Shown one piece after another: positions 37,215-49,942 of a stretch of DNA of 64,000 bases (its first letter is position 1; each line of letters opens with the position of its first letter). Location: positions 1,364,001-1,428,000 of the forward strand of contig NZ_CP028913.1 of the NCBI RefSeq assembly GCF_003070885.1, in the 5' to 3' direction. The notes under the pieces are model-generated. The model searched no databases. It was not told the DNA's origin and saw only the letters and a program-made list of their open reading frames with translations. The position numbers were made by a program, and so were the translations under genes. Source of the stretch: Agromyces badenianii (GTDB lineage: Bacteria > Actinomycetota > Actinomycetes > Actinomycetales > Microbacteriaceae).

Positions 37215-37313
37215 CGAGCGTCCGAGGCTGACGCGTGGTCATCCCAGAGGATGACGCCGAACCATCCATGCGCCGGATGCCCCGCCGCCCCCGCCGTCCG
37301 TAGCGTCGAAGTC

Positions 37314-38075
37314 ATGCAGATCCAACCCTCTGACCTCGGCCTGATCGCCCGCGTCGCCGAACTCGGCAAGCGCTACGGAGACGGCTCGGGGGCCGTCACC
37401 GCCCTCGACGAAGTCTCGCTCGGTCTTCGCCGCGGCGAGTTCACCGCCATCATGGGCCCGTCGGGTTCGGGCAAGTCGACGCTCATGCACATCATGGCTG
37501 GCCTCGATGCGCCGAGCACGGGCCGGGTGTGGCTCGGCGACACCGAGATCACCGAACTGCCCGACTCGGCGCTCACCGTGCTCCGGCGACGCCGGATCGG
37601 CTTCGTCTTCCAGTCGTTCAATCTCGTGCCGACACTCGACGTGCGCGGCAACGTGATGCTGCCGTTCGATCTCGACGGGCGCCGACCGACCCGCGAGGAA
37701 CAGGCCTGGATCGACGAGCTCTTCGACACGCTCGGCCTTCGATCGCGGATCGGGCACCGCCCGCACGAGCTCTCGGGCGGCCAGCAGCAGCGTGTCGCCA
37801 TCGCGCGCGCACTCGCAACCCGCCCCGACCTCGTCTTCGCCGACGAGCCGACCGGCAACCTCGACTCGCGCACCGGTCGCGAGGTGCTCGCGCTCCTCGC
37901 GACCGCGAGCGCCCGCTACGGTCAGTCGATCGCGATGGTCACCCACGACCCGGTTGCCGCGAGTCACGCCGATCGCATCCTGTACCTGGCCGACGGTCGC
38001 ATCGTGCGCGACTCGACGCGCTCGAGCGCCGAGGAGATCTCGTCGTTCATGCTCTCGATGGAGGCCGCGGCCTGA
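37314..38075 (+). CDS. ABC transporter ATPase, MacB/LolD type
   Basis: 253 residues from ATG 37314. Walker [11 protein letters not shown]-loop [18 protein letters not shown], signature LSGGQQQR and Walker [13 protein letters not shown] are all typical of the MacB/LolD/FtsE branch. It is coupled to the FtsX-like permease by an overlapping stop-start. Such pairs export peptides or lipids or mediate antimicrobial-peptide resistance. Confidence 0.92.
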   Translation: MQIQPSDLGLIARVAELGKRYGDGSGAVTALDEVSLGLRRGEFTAIMGPSGSGKSTLMHIMAGLDAPSTGRVWLGDTEITELPDSALTVLRRRRIGFVFQSFNLVPTLDVRGNVMLPFDLDGRRPTREEQAWIDELFDTLGLRSRIGHRPHELSGGQQQRVAIARALATRPDLVFADEPTGNLDSRTGREVLALLATASARYGQSIAMVTHDPVAASHADRILYLADGRIVRDSTRSSAEEISSFMLSMEAAA

Positions 38076-39472
38076 TGGGCACCAGGCTGAAGGACCAATG
38101 GCCGACGCTGCTCGTCGCGGCGCTCGCGGGCACGTTCGGCGTGGCGCTGCTGCACATCACCGGGCTGCTCGCCGCAGCGATCGCCGCCGACGACGTCACC
38201 GGTGGCAGCGACACGGTCTCGCTCATGCTCGACATCGTCGCGATCGTCTTCATCGTGATCGCGATCTACGTGAGTGCGATCGTGACGGCGAACACCGTCG
38301 CGACCGTCGTCGCCGGCCGCACGCGCCTCATCGCGCTGCTGCGCCTCATCGGATCGAGCGCTCGAGCGCAGCGCACGCAGATCGCGAAGGAGGGGCTGCT
38401 CGTCGGAGTCGCGGGCGCGGCGATCGGCGTCGTGCTCGGCACCGGCATCGCCGCAGGGCTCGGGGGGATCGCCGTCGCGGGCGAGCTCATGCCGGCAGTC
38501 GAGTACGACTACCTCGACGCCATGGTCGTGCTGCCCGCGATCGCGGTCATCGTCACGACGTGGCTGGCATCGTGGGCCGGCTCGCGGCGGGTGCTGCGCG
38601 TTCGGCCGATCGAGGCGATCGGCAACGCGAACGAGCAGGATCGCGAGGAGCTCGGGCGCCGCCGCGGCCGCAACGTCACCGCGCTCGTGCTGTTCGTCGC
38701 CGGCGTCGGCATGCTCGCGGCGGGCGTCATCTGGGGGCTCACCGAACCCTACGGCGTACTGCTCGGCATGCTCGGCGGGATCGTCTCGTTCACCGGCATC
38801 GTGCTCGGCGCGCATGTCGTGATGCCCCCGGTGCTGCGCCTCATCGGCCGACTGCTCGGCAACTCGCCGGCGGCTCGACTCGCCGCCGAGAACGCGGTGC
38901 GCCATCCCGAGCGCAGCTCTCGCATGACGATCGGGCTCGTCATCGGCGTCACGCTCGTGACGACGTTCTCGGTGACCATGGAGTCGTACCGGGCGATGCT
39001 GCTCGCCGCTCAGCAGGCGCAACCCGAGGTGTACGCGGGCATCGAGGAGATGCTGAACGTCACGGTCGCGATCTTCACGGTGCTCATCGGCTTCAGCGCA
39101 CTGATCGCGGCGATCGGCATGGTGAACACGCTCTCGCTCAGCGTGATGCAGCGCACGCGTGAGCTCGGCCTGCTGCGGGCACTCGGCTTCGACCGTCGGC
39201 AGTTGCGGCGGATGATCGTCGTCGAGAGCGCGGCGCTCACCCTCGCTGCGACCGCGACCGGCATCGTGCTGGGATTCGGCTACGGCTGGGCCGGGGCGCA
39301 GGCGCTCCTCGGGGGTGCGCAGGGCGAACCGGTCTTCGTGCTGCCCGGCATCCCGTGGGCGTTGTTCGGCGGGCTGCTCGTCGCGGCGGCGGTGCTGACC
39401 CTCGTCGCCTCGATCGCCCCGGCGCGGCGCGCGATGCGGGTCTCGCCGGTGGTCGCGCTCGCGGTCGACTAG
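38075..39472 (+). CDS. FtsX-like ABC permease
   Basis: 465 residues beginning at ATG 38075 (TGATG overlap). Two FtsX-type membrane blocks can be seen (VSAIVTANTVATVVAGRTR in the first; IGMVNTLSLSVMQRTRELG in the second), each followed by further helices. The large extracellular domain of MacB proteins is small or lacking, as in many actinobacterial members. A strong terminator follows. Confidence 0.88.
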   Translation: MGTRLKDQWPTLLVAALAGTFGVALLHITGLLAAAIAADDVTGGSDTVSLMLDIVAIVFIVIAIYVSAIVTANTVATVVAGRTRLIALLRLIGSSARAQRTQIAKEGLLVGVAGAAIGVVLGTGIAAGLGGIAVAGELMPAVEYDYLDAMVVLPAIAVIVTTWLASWAGSRRVLRVRPIEAIGNANEQDREELGRRRGRNVTALVLFVAGVGMLAAGVIWGLTEPYGVLLGMLGGIVSFTGIVLGAHVVMPPVLRLIGRLLGNSPAARLAAENAVRHPERSSRMTIGLVIGVTLVTTFSVTMESYRAMLLAAQQAQPEVYAGIEEMLNVTVAIFTVLIGFSALIAAIGMVNTLSLSVMQRTRELGLLRALGFDRRQLRRMIVVESAALTLAATATGIVLGFGYGWAGAQALLGGAQGEPVFVLPGIPWALFGGLLVAAAVLTLVASIAPARRAMRVSPVVALAVD

Positions 39473-39520
39473 GAATCCTCGCGGTCGACACGGGATCGGT
39501 GCCGCGAGGCGGCGAGGGGA

Positions 39521-39563
39521 ACGGAACGAGTGGATGCCTCGCGCGGGCATCCGCTCGTTCCGT
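39521..39563 (+). terminator. Strong hairpin terminator after the FtsX-type permease
   Basis: Seventeen paired bases with one internal mismatch (ACGGAACGAG-t-GGATGCC against GGCATCC-g-CTCGTTCCGT) around a 7-base loop. It separates the transporter operon from the leuA control region. Confidence 0.85.
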
Positions 39564-39592
39564 CATGTTGTGCGCCCGAGTGCGGGCGGTGT

Positions 39593-39598
39593 TAGCCT
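39593..39598 (+). promoter_or_regulatory. -10 element of a leaderless leuA-leader transcript
   Basis: TAGCCT fits the actinobacterial TANNNT -10 pattern. Transcription expected about seven bases downstream would begin at the GTG of the leader peptide (39605), making the leader mRNA leaderless. No clear -35 box was assigned. Confidence 0.5.
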
Positions 39599-39604
39599 TG
39601 GCAT

Positions 39605-41493
<1,889 letters not shown>

Positions 41494-41500
41494 CGAGGTC

Positions 41501-41533
41501 GGATGCCGCGTGCACGGTGTGCACGCGGCATCC
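41501..41533. terminator. Terminator between leuA and the TRIC-type gene
   Basis: A perfect 15-bp stem (GGATGCCGCGTGCAC and complement) with a 3-base loop, located between convergent genes. It can stop transcription from either side. Confidence 0.85.
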
Positions 41534-41571
41534 GCACGTTCGCGGCTGCCGCGAACGGCGCCGGAGTTCGC

Positions 41572-42231
41572 TCAGGCTCGGCGCCAGACCTTCCAGCTGC
41601 CGAGGGCGCGCTGCTCGGGCAGGCTCCAGCCGAAGCGCACCGAACCGAGGCGGGTGAGGGTGGTCACGACGACGCAGGCCATCCCGGCGATGACGATGTT
41701 CACGCCGAGCGCGGCGAGCACGACGAGGAGCATCGCGCCGGCGGTCGCGGCGATGGCGTAGAGCGAGCCGACGTGCATGAGCGCGATGGGCAGGTTCAGG
41801 GCAACGTCGCGGAGGATTGATCCGCCGACAGCGGAGAGCACGCCGATGAACACCGCCGGCACCACGGGGACACCGTAGGCGAGCGCCTTCGACGTGCCGA
41901 TCGCGCCGAACAGGCCGATCGTCACCGCGTCGAGCGCGATGATGAGCCCGTTGAGCTTCGTGAAGAGGCGCAGCAGGGCCATGCCGAGCAGGGCGGCGGC
42001 GGTCGCGATGGGCAGGTACCAGTTGCTCGAGATCGCGGCGGGAAGCTGGTTCAGCAGCAGGTCGCGCATGAGACCGCCGCCGAGTCCGACGATGACGCCG
42101 ATGAGGGCGACGCCCAGCAGGTCGATGCGGCGTTCGGTCAGGCGTGCGGCGAACATCGCCCCCTGGATGGCTCCGATGGCCACGGCGACGAGGTCGAGCC
42201 AGAGGGGGATCGTGAAGAGTGCGGAGCTCAC
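41572..42231 (-). CDS. TRIC-type (UPF0126) cation channel family protein
   Basis: 219 residues with seven hydrophobic segments and two repeats of the UPF0126 domain, each with a glycine-rich motif (GGGLMRDLLL; GGSILRDVAL). Bacterial members of this family have been shown to be TRIC-like cation channels; the ion specificity here is unknown. It converges on leuA and diverges from recO. Confidence 0.85.
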   Translation of the reverse strand: MSSALFTIPLWLDLVAVAIGAIQGAMFAARLTERRIDLLGVALIGVIVGLGGGLMRDLLLNQLPAAISSNWYLPIATAAALLGMALLRLFTKLNGLIIALDAVTIGLFGAIGTSKALAYGVPVVPAVFIGVLSAVGGSILRDVALNLPIALMHVGSLYAIAATAGAMLLVVLAALGVNIVIAGMACVVVTTLTRLGSVRFGWSLPEQRALGSWKVWRRA

Positions 42232-42326
42232 GGCACCAGTGAATCATGCGCGGTCCCCACCGGTCGGCATCCGCGCCGCGGCATCCGCTTCGCCCGGTTC
42301 GACAGCGGGGGGTGGGAGAATGAAGG

Positions 42327-43064
42327 GTGCCCGTGTACCGAGATGAAGCCGTCGTGCTGCGAACCCACAAGCTGGGCGAAGCCGACCGCATCGTCACCCT
42401 GCTGACCCGGGAGCACGGCAAGGTCCGCGCGGTCGCCAAGGGCGTGCGGCGCACCGGTTCGAAGTTCGGTTCGCGGCTCGAACCGTTCATGGTCGCCGAC
42501 CTGCAGCTCTACGAGGGCCGCAGCCTCGACGTCGTCACCCAGGCCGAGTCGCTCGGCGCCTACGGTGCGCTCATCACGCAGGACTACTCCGCCTACACGG
42601 CCGCGAACGCCATGGTCGAGGCCGCCGACAAGCTCACCGAGGCCGAGGGCTCGCTGCAGCAGTACCTGCTGCTCGTCGGTGCGCTGCGCTCGCTCTCGCG
42701 ACGTGAGCACGGTGCGAGCCTCACCCTCGACTCCTACCTGCTGCGGGCGCTCGCCCTCGCCGGGTGGGCGCCCAGCTTCCAGGACTGCGCCCGCTGCGGC
42801 AAGGTCGGCGAGCACACGGCGGTGGTCGTGCAGCTCGGCGGTGTCGTCTGCGACGAGTGCGCGCCGCCCGGCACGCCGCGCATCGCCGGCTCCACCGTGG
42901 CGCTCCTCGGCGCGCTGCTCGCCGGCGACTGGGCGTTCGCGAAGGCCTCGAGCGACCGCGATCGCGGCCAGGCCAGCGGCATCATCGCCGCGTACACCCA
43001 GTGGCACCTCGAGCGGGGCCTCCGCTCCCTGCCGCACGTATCCAGAGAGACGACCGCCCAGTGA
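42327..43064 (+). CDS. recO: DNA repair protein RecO
   Basis: 245 residues from a GTG start. The N-terminal OB fold begins [31 protein letters not shown] zinc site is visible ([11 protein letters not shown], then CDECAPPG). RecO anneals DNA and loads RecA with RecR. The stop overlaps the uppS start; recO-uppS adjacency is conserved in actinobacteria. Confidence 0.95.
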   Translation: MPVYRDEAVVLRTHKLGEADRIVTLLTREHGKVRAVAKGVRRTGSKFGSRLEPFMVADLQLYEGRSLDVVTQAESLGAYGALITQDYSAYTAANAMVEAADKLTEAEGSLQQYLLLVGALRSLSRREHGASLTLDSYLLRALALAGWAPSFQDCARCGKVGEHTAVVVQLGGVVCDECAPPGTPRIAGSTVALLGALLAGDWAFAKASSDRDRGQASGIIAAYTQWHLERGLRSLPHVSRETTAQ

Positions 43065-43870
43065 GCCCGAAGCCCTTCACCCATCGCGACGCCGTTCCCT
43101 ACCGGCCGCTCGACTGGACGGGCCTCTACCCGCCCGAGCTTCCGAAGGGCGCGGTGCCGGCGCACGTCGCCATCGTGATGGACGGCAACGGCCGCTGGGC
43201 CAACCGCCGCGGTCTCACCCGCATCGAGGGGCACAAGGCCGGCGAGGCGGCGCTGCTCGACGTCGTCGCGGGCGCCATCCAGGCGGGTGTGAAGCACCTC
43301 TCGGTCTACGCGTTCTCGACCGAGAACTGGAAGCGCTCGCCCGAGGAGGTGCGCTTCCTCATGGGGTACAACCGCGATGTGCTGCACCGCCGCCGCGATC
43401 AGCTCAACGAGTGGGGCGTGCGCATCCGCTGGGCCGGGCGGCGGCCGCGCCTGTGGACCTCGGTCATCAACGAGCTGCAGTACGCCGAGCAACTGACCGC
43501 CGGCAACGACACGCTGACCCTCACGATGTGCGTGAACTACGGCGGTCGCACCGAGATCGCCGACGCCGTGCGGTCGATCGCCGACGACGTGGCATCCGGT
43601 CGGCTGCGCCCGTCGGCCGTCTCCGAGAAGCTCATCGCGAAGCGGCTCTACGTGCCCGATCTGCCCGACGTCGACCTGTTCGTGCGCAGCTCCGGGGAGC
43701 AGCGCACCTCGAACTTCATGCTGTGGCAGTCGGCATACGCCGAGATGGTGTTCCTCGACACGTTGTGGCCCGATTTCTCGAGGGTCGACCTCTGGCAGGC
43801 CATCGAGCTCTACGCGGGCCGCAACCGCCGCTTCGGCGGTGCGGTCGATACGCCGACGACCGTCAGCTGA
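43061..43870 (+). CDS. uppS: Undecaprenyl (polyprenyl) diphosphate synthase
   Basis: 269 residues from GTG 43061. The cis-prenyltransferase signatures are complete: [16 protein letters not shown] (catalytic aspartate), [12 protein letters not shown] and [20 protein letters not shown]. It makes the lipid carrier for cell-wall synthesis. Confidence 0.95.
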   Translation: MSPKPFTHRDAVPYRPLDWTGLYPPELPKGAVPAHVAIVMDGNGRWANRRGLTRIEGHKAGEAALLDVVAGAIQAGVKHLSVYAFSTENWKRSPEEVRFLMGYNRDVLHRRRDQLNEWGVRIRWAGRRPRLWTSVINELQYAEQLTAGNDTLTLTMCVNYGGRTEIADAVRSIADDVASGRLRPSAVSEKLIAKRLYVPDLPDVDLFVRSSGEQRTSNFMLWQSAYAEMVFLDTLWPDFSRVDLWQAIELYAGRNRRFGGAVDTPTTVS

Positions 43871-44014
43871 CCGATCAGAAGGTGCGTGCGAGCCAGGCTT
43901 CGGCGGCATCGGTGACGAGCGGGCTCCGGCGTCCGAGCGTACTGATCCTGGAGTGTGACGCGGAGTGAGTCGGTTGCGGGAATACGGACCCCGATGCATC
44001 CGTTCGCATATTTC

Positions 44015-44680
44015 GTGAGTGAACCCATCAAGATCGACATCTGGTCCGACATCGCCTGCCCGTGGTGCTACATCGGCAAGCGCCACCTCGAGAGCGGCAT
44101 CGCCTCGCTCGGCGACGAAGCACCGGAGGTCGAGATCACCTACCACTCCTTCGAGCTCGCGCCCGATACCCCGGTGGACTTCGAGGGCAGCGAGGTCGAC
44201 TTCCTCGCCAAGCACAAGGGCCTGCCCGTCGAGCGGGTGCAGCAGATGCTGCAGCACGTCACGGGCGTCGCCGCAACGGCCGGGCTCGACTACGACTTGG
44301 ATGCGCTGCAGCACACCAAGACGTTGAAGGCGCACGAACTGCTGCACTTCGCCAAGGAGCAGGGCCTGCAGCTCGAGTTGACCGAGCGGCTGCTGCGCGC
44401 CTACTTCACCGAGGGCCGCCACGTCGGCCGCATCGAGGAGCTCGTCGAGCTCGGAGCCGAGGTCGGTCTCGACCCCGAAGCCGCCCGCGAAGCGCTCGAG
44501 TCGGGCCGCTACGCAGCAGCCGTGCAGGCGGACATCGCTCAGGCGCAGGCCTACGGCATCAACGGGGTGCCGTTCTTCGTGATCGATGGCAAGTACGGCA
44601 TCTCCGGCGCGCAGCCGGCCGAGGTCTTCGCCGAGGCGCTCACGCAGGTCGCCGGCGAGCGCGACGGGGCCGCGGCGTGA
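44015..44680 (+). CDS. DsbA/FrnE family oxidoreductase
   Basis: 221 residues from GTG 44015; an ATG at 43994 is in frame. The thioredoxin-fold active site is CPWC (SDIACPWCYIGKRHLE), and the late cis-proline region is INGVPFFVIDGKYGISGAQ. There is no signal peptide, so it is cytoplasmic like FrnE/HCCA-isomerase-type proteins. A -10-like GCATATTT directly before the GTG suggests a leaderless transcript. A 42-codon gene overlaps its end. Confidence 0.9.
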   Translation: MSEPIKIDIWSDIACPWCYIGKRHLESGIASLGDEAPEVEITYHSFELAPDTPVDFEGSEVDFLAKHKGLPVERVQQMLQHVTGVAATAGLDYDLDALQHTKTLKAHELLHFAKEQGLQLELTERLLRAYFTEGRHVGRIEELVELGAEVGLDPEAAREALESGRYAAAVQADIAQAQAYGINGVPFFVIDGKYGISGAQPAEVFAEALTQVAGERDGAAA

Positions 44681-44805
44681 GCGAGATCGCACAGGCAGCG
44701 GATGCCGCTGAGCCCGCGCCCTTCGCGATGATCACGGGCGACCCGTCGGCGATGGTCTGCGAGGGCGACGTCTGCTCCGTCCCCGGCGCCGCGCCGACGG
44801 CCTGA
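44677..44805 (+). CDS. Small cysteine-pair protein after the FrnE gene
   Basis: 42 residues; the GTG start overlaps the oxidoreductase stop (GTGA). The C-terminus carries two cysteines five apart (VCEGDVCSVPG). It is not recognised. Overlap with a disulfide oxidoreductase gene and the cysteine pair suggest a substrate or redox partner, but this is conjecture. Absence of stop codons over 42 codons alone would not prove a gene. Confidence 0.5.
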   Translation: MSEIAQAADAAEPAPFAMITGDPSAMVCEGDVCSVPGAAPTA

Positions 44806-44822
44806 CGGCCCGGCGACCGCCG

Positions 44823-45299
44823 CTACTCGGGGTCGGAGATGTCGGCGACCGTCGCGTCGAACGCGGCGATGAGCCGGTCGGCGTCGACGAAGAGGCTGCG
44901 CCCGTGCTCGCCGGCGCCCATGGACACTCGGCGGCCCGGGATCGAGGCGTCGGCGACGACGGGCCACGCGGTGGTCGAGCCGAGGGGCGTGATCGTGCCG
45001 CGTTCGTACCCGGTCGCGGCGAGCGCGAGCGAGGCATCGGGCAATTGCAGCTTGTTCACCCCGAGGAGCGCTCGCAGCTTCGGCCACGAGATCTTGCGAC
45101 CGCCGGGCACGAGGGCGAACACGTAGGTGTCGTCGCTGCGCTTGACGACGAGCGACTTGACGATGTCGGCCGGGGTGATGCCGAGCAGCTCCGCGGCCTC
45201 CTCGAGGCTGCGTGCGGCCGGGCGTTCGATGATCTCGACGTCGAGGCCGCGCGCGGCGGCATCCGCTCGCACTCGATCGGCGCCCGTGAGCTCTGCCAT
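44823..45299 (-). CDS. YbaK/EbsC-type aminoacyl-tRNA deacylase
   Basis: 158 residues starting at ATG 45299, with GGAGG upstream. Motifs: AAELLGITPADIVKSLVVKRSDDTYVFALVPG and ISWPKLRALLGV, then TPLGSTTAWPVVAD. Family members hydrolyse mischarged tRNA (for instance Cys-tRNA-Pro) in trans. It converges on the FrnE operon. Confidence 0.9.
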   Translation of the reverse strand: MAELTGADRVRADAAARGLDVEIIERPAARSLEEAAELLGITPADIVKSLVVKRSDDTYVFALVPGGRKISWPKLRALLGVNKLQLPDASLALAATGYERGTITPLGSTTAWPVVADASIPGRRVSMGAGEHGRSLFVDADRLIAAFDATVADISDPE

Positions 45300-45391
45300 T
45301 CCGTCCTCCACAGCCTCGTCTTCCCGAGAATCCTAGGCGCGCGATGCCGGAACGGGCGAGCGCGCCCGGAACTCTGGGAGAATCGACGGTG

Positions 45392-46549
45392 ATGTCCTCC
45401 ACCACCACGCTTCCCGCGGGCCCGCTGACGATCGGCGGCATCGCCCTCGACGTGCCCGTCGTGCTCGCCCCCATGGCGGGCATCACGAACACCGCGTTCC
45501 GCCGCCTCTGCCGCGAGTTCGGCGCGGGTCTCTACGTCAGCGAGATGATCACCTCGCGCGCGCTCGTCGAGCGCACCCCCGAGTCGATGCGACTGATCAC
45601 CCACCACGAGTCCGAGACGCCGCGGTCGATCCAGCTCTACGGCGTCGACCCGAAGACCGTGGCCGAGGCGGTCACCATGCTCGTCGCCGAAGACCGGGCC
45701 GACCACATCGACCTGAACTTCGGATGCCCCGTGCCGAAGGTCACCCGCAAGGGCGGGGGAGCCGCGCTGCCATGGAAGAGCGGGCTCTTCCGCGACATCG
45801 TCGAGGGTGCGGTGAAGGCCGCCGGCGACATCCCGCTCACCGTCAAGATGCGCAAGGGCATCGACGCCGACCACCTCACCTACCTCGAGGCCGGCCGCAT
45901 CGCCGAGGGCGCCGGCGTCGCCGCGGTCGCGCTGCACGCCCGCACCGCCGCCGAGTTCTACTCCGGCGAGGCCGACTGGTCGGCCATCGCCAAGCTGAAA
46001 GAGACGGTCACGAGCGTGCCGGTGCTCGGCAACGGCGACATCTGGTCGGCCGACGACGCGCTCCGCATGGTCGCCGAGACCGGCTGCGACGGTGTCGTGG
46101 TGGGGCGCGGCTGCCTCGGCCGGCCGTGGCTCTTCGGCGACCTCGCGGCGGCGTTCCGCGGCGAGCACCGCACGGCCCGCCCGTCGCTCGGCGAGGTGGC
46201 GCAGACGTTCCGCCGGCATGCCGAACTGCTCACCGAGTTCTTCGACAGCGAAGAGCGCGGGTGCCGCGACATCCGCAAGCACGTCGCCTGGTACTTCAAG
46301 GGCTACCCGGTGGGCGGCGACCTGCGGGCGCGTCTCGCGACCGTCGAGTCGCTCGACCAGCTCGACGAGCTGCTGGGCACGCTCGACTGGTCGATGCCCT
46401 ACCCCGGCGAGGGTGCAGAGGGTCCGCGCGGGCGCGCCGGCACGCCGAAGAGCCCGTCGCTGCCCGAGGGCTGGCTCGACTCGCAAGAGCTCGCCGGGCA
46501 CGACCGGGTCACCCTCGTCGACGCCGAACTCGACACGAGCGGCGGCTGA
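45392..46549 (+). CDS. dusB: tRNA-dihydrouridine synthase (DusB-like)
   Basis: 385 residues from ATG 45392. The FMN barrel begins VVLAPMAGITNTAFRRLCREFGAGL; the catalytic cysteine lies in LNFGCPVPKVTRKGGGAAL; further motifs are TVKMRKGID and GNGDIWSADDALRM. It reduces uridines in the tRNA D-loop. The product runs ~50 residues past the core fold in a proline/glycine-rich tail. Confidence 0.93.
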   Translation: MSSTTTLPAGPLTIGGIALDVPVVLAPMAGITNTAFRRLCREFGAGLYVSEMITSRALVERTPESMRLITHHESETPRSIQLYGVDPKTVAEAVTMLVAEDRADHIDLNFGCPVPKVTRKGGGAALPWKSGLFRDIVEGAVKAAGDIPLTVKMRKGIDADHLTYLEAGRIAEGAGVAAVALHARTAAEFYSGEADWSAIAKLKETVTSVPVLGNGDIWSADDALRMVAETGCDGVVVGRGCLGRPWLFGDLAAAFRGEHRTARPSLGEVAQTFRRHAELLTEFFDSEERGCRDIRKHVAWYFKGYPVGGDLRARLATVESLDQLDELLGTLDWSMPYPGEGAEGPRGRAGTPKSPSLPEGWLDSQELAGHDRVTLVDAELDTSGG

Positions 46550-46551
46550 GC

Positions 46552-47808
46552 GTGCGCGAACGACTCTTCGGGGGCTACGAGGCCACCGACACCGAACGCT
46601 GGCTCCCCGAAGAGCACTCCTCGAGGCGCAGCGACTTCGCGCGCGACCGCGCCCGGCTGCTGCACTCGAGCGCGCTGCGACGGCTCGCCGCGAAGACTCA
46701 GGTGCTGAGCCCCACGGCCGGCCTCGATTTCGCCCGCAACCGTCTCACGCACTCGCTCGAGGTGGCGCAGGTCGGCCGTGAGCTCGCCGCGAGCCTCGGG
46801 CTCGACCCCGACGTCGTCGACACCGCGTGCCTCGCGCACGACCTCGGGCACCCGCCCTTCGGGCACAACGGCGAGAAGGCGCTCAACAGCTGGGCCGCCG
46901 ACATCGGCGGCTTCGAGGGCAACGCGCAGACGCTGCGACTGCTCACGAGGCTCGAACCGAAAGTCTTCGGGCCCGATGGGCGCAGCTACGGGCTGAACCT
47001 CACCCGCGCGAGCCTCGACGCCAGCTGCAAGTACCCGTGGCCCGAGGCGACGAGCGTGGCCGACCCCTCGGGCCGGGCCAAGTTCGGCTTCTACCAGGGC
47101 GATGTCGAGGTGTTCCGGTGGCTCCGCGCGGGCGCTCCCGAACGCCGGCTCTGCATCGAGGCGCAGGTCATGGACCTCTCCGACGACATCGCCTACTCGG
47201 TGCACGACTTCGAAGACGCCGTGGTGAACGGCTACATCGACGTGGCCGCACTCGGTGCGCGCGTCGACCACGAGAGCCTCGTCGTGTCGATGTACGAGTG
47301 GATCGGCGGTTCGATCACGCACGACGAGCTCATCGCCGCCTTCGATCGTCTCGATTCGCTCGACGGCTGGCTCGACACCTGGAGCGGCAGCCGCCGCGAC
47401 CAGGGGCGGCTCAAGAACCTCACGAGCCAGCTCATCGGCCGCTTCGCACGCGCCGCGACCTCGGCCACGAGGGCGGCGTTCCCGCTCGCGAGTCTCATCC
47501 GGTTCGACGCCGACGTGATCGTGCCGCGCGAGATCCAGGCCGAGATCGCGGTGCTGAAGGGCATCGTGGCGGCGTACGTGATGTCGAAGAACACCCGGCA
47601 GCCGATCTACCACCAGCAGCGCGAGGTGCTCACGTCACTGGCGACGGTGCTCTTCGAGTCGGGCGAGCAGCATCTCGATGCCGGCTTCGCCGAAGACTGG
47701 AGCGTCGCGGCCGACGACACGGCTCGCAAGCGCGTCGTCGTCGACCAGGTCGCCAGCCTCACCGACCAGTCGGCCCTCGCCTGGTACGAGCGACTCGTGC
47801 AGCGGTGA
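46552..47808 (+). CDS. dgt: dGTP triphosphohydrolase-like HD enzyme
   Basis: 418 residues from GTG 46552. HD-domain metal residues appear at [16 protein letters not shown] and [19 protein letters not shown], with the later [16 protein letters not shown]. This is the Dgt-like dNTPase group, which sits beside dnaG in many actinobacteria and is thought to control dNTP pools. The start is two bases after the dus stop. Confidence 0.94.
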   Translation: MRERLFGGYEATDTERWLPEEHSSRRSDFARDRARLLHSSALRRLAAKTQVLSPTAGLDFARNRLTHSLEVAQVGRELAASLGLDPDVVDTACLAHDLGHPPFGHNGEKALNSWAADIGGFEGNAQTLRLLTRLEPKVFGPDGRSYGLNLTRASLDASCKYPWPEATSVADPSGRAKFGFYQGDVEVFRWLRAGAPERRLCIEAQVMDLSDDIAYSVHDFEDAVVNGYIDVAALGARVDHESLVVSMYEWIGGSITHDELIAAFDRLDSLDGWLDTWSGSRRDQGRLKNLTSQLIGRFARAATSATRAAFPLASLIRFDADVIVPREIQAEIAVLKGIVAAYVMSKNTRQPIYHQQREVLTSLATVLFESGEQHLDAGFAEDWSVAADDTARKRVVVDQVASLTDQSALAWYERLVQR

Positions 47809-47881
47809 TCCCCGGCCGTCGCGCGACATCGCGTGCCCGCCTCCGGCCGTCGACCGCCTGCGGCGAACTAGGATGAGAGCC

Positions 47882-49753
47882 ATGGCGGGCCGAATTCGAC
47901 AGAGCGATGTCGATGAGGTGAAGGCCCGCACGAACATCGCCGACATCGTCGGCGAGCACGTCAGTCTCAAGTCGGCGGGCGTCGGCTCGATGAAGGGCCT
48001 CTGCCCCTTCCACGACGAACGCAGCCCGAGCTTCCACGTGCGACCCGGCCTCGGCTACTACCACTGCTTCGGCTGCGGTGAGTCGGGCGACGCCTACACG
48101 TTCCTGCAGCGCATGGATCACGTGTCGTTCACCGAGGCCGTCGAGCGGCTCGCGGGCCGCATCGGCTTCGAACTCCACTACGAAGACGGCGGCCAGGCCT
48201 CCGATCACGGCAACCGGGCCAGACTCCTCGCCGCCAACCAGGCCGCCGCCGAGTTCTTCGTCGAGCGCCTGGGCTCGCCCGAAGCCGAGGTCGGCCGCCG
48301 GTTCCTCGGCGAGCGCGGCTTCGATGCCGAAGCCGCCCGTCGCTTCGGCGTGGGCTTCGCGCCCAAGAGCTGGGACGCGCTCACCGGCCACCTCAAGGCC
48401 CGGGGGTTCACGACCGATGAGCTCGCGGCATCCGGTCTCGTCTCGCAGGGCGACCGCGGCGTCTACGACCGGTTCCGCGGCCGGCTCGTGTGGCCGATCC
48501 GCGACGTCACCGGCCAGACCGTCGGCTTCGGCGCTCGGCGACTGCTCGACGACGACAAGGGCCCCAAGTACCTGAACACCCCCGAGACGGCGATCTACCA
48601 CAAATCGCAAGTGCTCTACGGGCTCGACCTCGCCAAGCGCGACATCGCGAAGACCCACCGGGTCGTCGTCGTCGAGGGCTACACCGACGTCATGGCCTGC
48701 CACCTCGCCGGGGTCACGACCGCGATCGCGACCTGCGGCACCTCGTTCGGGGTCGACCACATCAAGGTGCTGCGCCGGGTGCTCGGCGACGACTCGGGCG
48801 TCGGCGAGGTCGTGTTCACCTTCGACGGCGATGCCGCCGGCCAGCAGGCGGCGATGCGCGCCTTCGGCGAAGAACAGCGCTTCGCCGCGCAGACGTTCGT
48901 GGCGGTGGCGCCCGATGGGCTCGACCCGTGCGACCTGCGTCTGGCGCGCGGCGACGCCGCGGTGCGCACGCTCATCGACTCACGCACGCCGTTGTTCGAC
49001 TTCGTGATCCGGCACACCCTCGCCCGCTACGACCTCGAGACCGTCGAAGGCCGGGTCGCTGCACTCCGGGCGGCGGCACCGGTGGTCGCCGAGATCCGCG
49101 ATCCCGCGATGCGACCCGGGTACACACGCGAACTCGCCCGCATGCTCGGCGTCGAGCTCGGCGAGGTCACCCGGGCGGTGCGCTCGGCGTCGAGCCGGCC
49201 GAAGCAGGCGGGCGAGCGAGGCACCCAGCCCGCGGCATCCCGAACCGAGGCCGACCAGGCGGCGGATGCCCCCGAGCGCCCGTTCTCGATCACGCAGTTG
49301 CCGGGCGACCCCGCCACGAGGCTCGAACGCGACGCGCTCCAGGCGATGCTGCAGTACCCCGATGCCGTCGGAGACGAGTTGCTGCGGCACGCGGTCGACA
49401 GTCGCTTCGGCAATCCGTCGCTCGCCGTGATCCGTGACGGCATCGCCTCGGTGCTCGCCGCGCCCGATCCTGCCGTGCGGGTCGATCGTGTCATCGCCGA
49501 GGTGCCGGCGCCGTTCGCCGGGCTCGTGCAACAGCTCGCGGTGGCACCGGTGCCGCAGCGCGTCGAGGGCGAGCTCAGCGCCTACGTGCAGGCCGTCGTG
49601 AGCGCGCTCGTCGATCGCGAGCTGCTGCGGCAGAAGTCCGAGTTGCTCGGGCGTCTGCAGCGCACCGACCGCACCGACCTCGCCGCCTACGGCGCATTGC
49701 AGCGCGCTCTCGTCGAGATCGAGGCCGAGCGGCGCTCGCTCAGGGCTGACTGA
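47882..49753 (+). CDS. dnaG: DNA primase
   Basis: 623 residues from ATG 47882. The zinc-binding domain has CPFHDE and [12 protein letters not shown]; the TOPRIM core includes [14 protein letters not shown] and [12 protein letters not shown]; a C-terminal DnaB-interaction domain completes it. It lays down RNA primers for replication. The order dus-dgt-dnaG is typical of this lineage. Confidence 0.97.
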   Translation: MAGRIRQSDVDEVKARTNIADIVGEHVSLKSAGVGSMKGLCPFHDERSPSFHVRPGLGYYHCFGCGESGDAYTFLQRMDHVSFTEAVERLAGRIGFELHYEDGGQASDHGNRARLLAANQAAAEFFVERLGSPEAEVGRRFLGERGFDAEAARRFGVGFAPKSWDALTGHLKARGFTTDELAASGLVSQGDRGVYDRFRGRLVWPIRDVTGQTVGFGARRLLDDDKGPKYLNTPETAIYHKSQVLYGLDLAKRDIAKTHRVVVVEGYTDVMACHLAGVTTAIATCGTSFGVDHIKVLRRVLGDDSGVGEVVFTFDGDAAGQQAAMRAFGEEQRFAAQTFVAVAPDGLDPCDLRLARGDAAVRTLIDSRTPLFDFVIRHTLARYDLETVEGRVAALRAAAPVVAEIRDPAMRPGYTRELARMLGVELGEVTRAVRSASSRPKQAGERGTQPAASRTEADQAADAPERPFSITQLPGDPATRLERDALQAMLQYPDAVGDELLRHAVDSRFGNPSLAVIRDGIASVLAAPDPAVRVDRVIAEVPAPFAGLVQQLAVAPVPQRVEGELSAYVQAVVSALVDRELLRQKSELLGRLQRTDRTDLAAYGALQRALVEIEAERRSLRAD

Positions 49754-49942
49754 AGCTTCTGCACGAAAAGCCCTTCTGATGCGTGTCCCTTGCGCGGAAG
49801 GTTGCAGATCAATAAACATTCGGCCGTCTTCGAGTACGACCCTGCAAGATCCTCGGCCCCGTGTGCTAGGTCTGGGGGATACGACAACACGCCGCGACCC
49901 GTCGCCGCGTGTTTCAGTCCTGACAGGAAGAGGTAGACGGAT

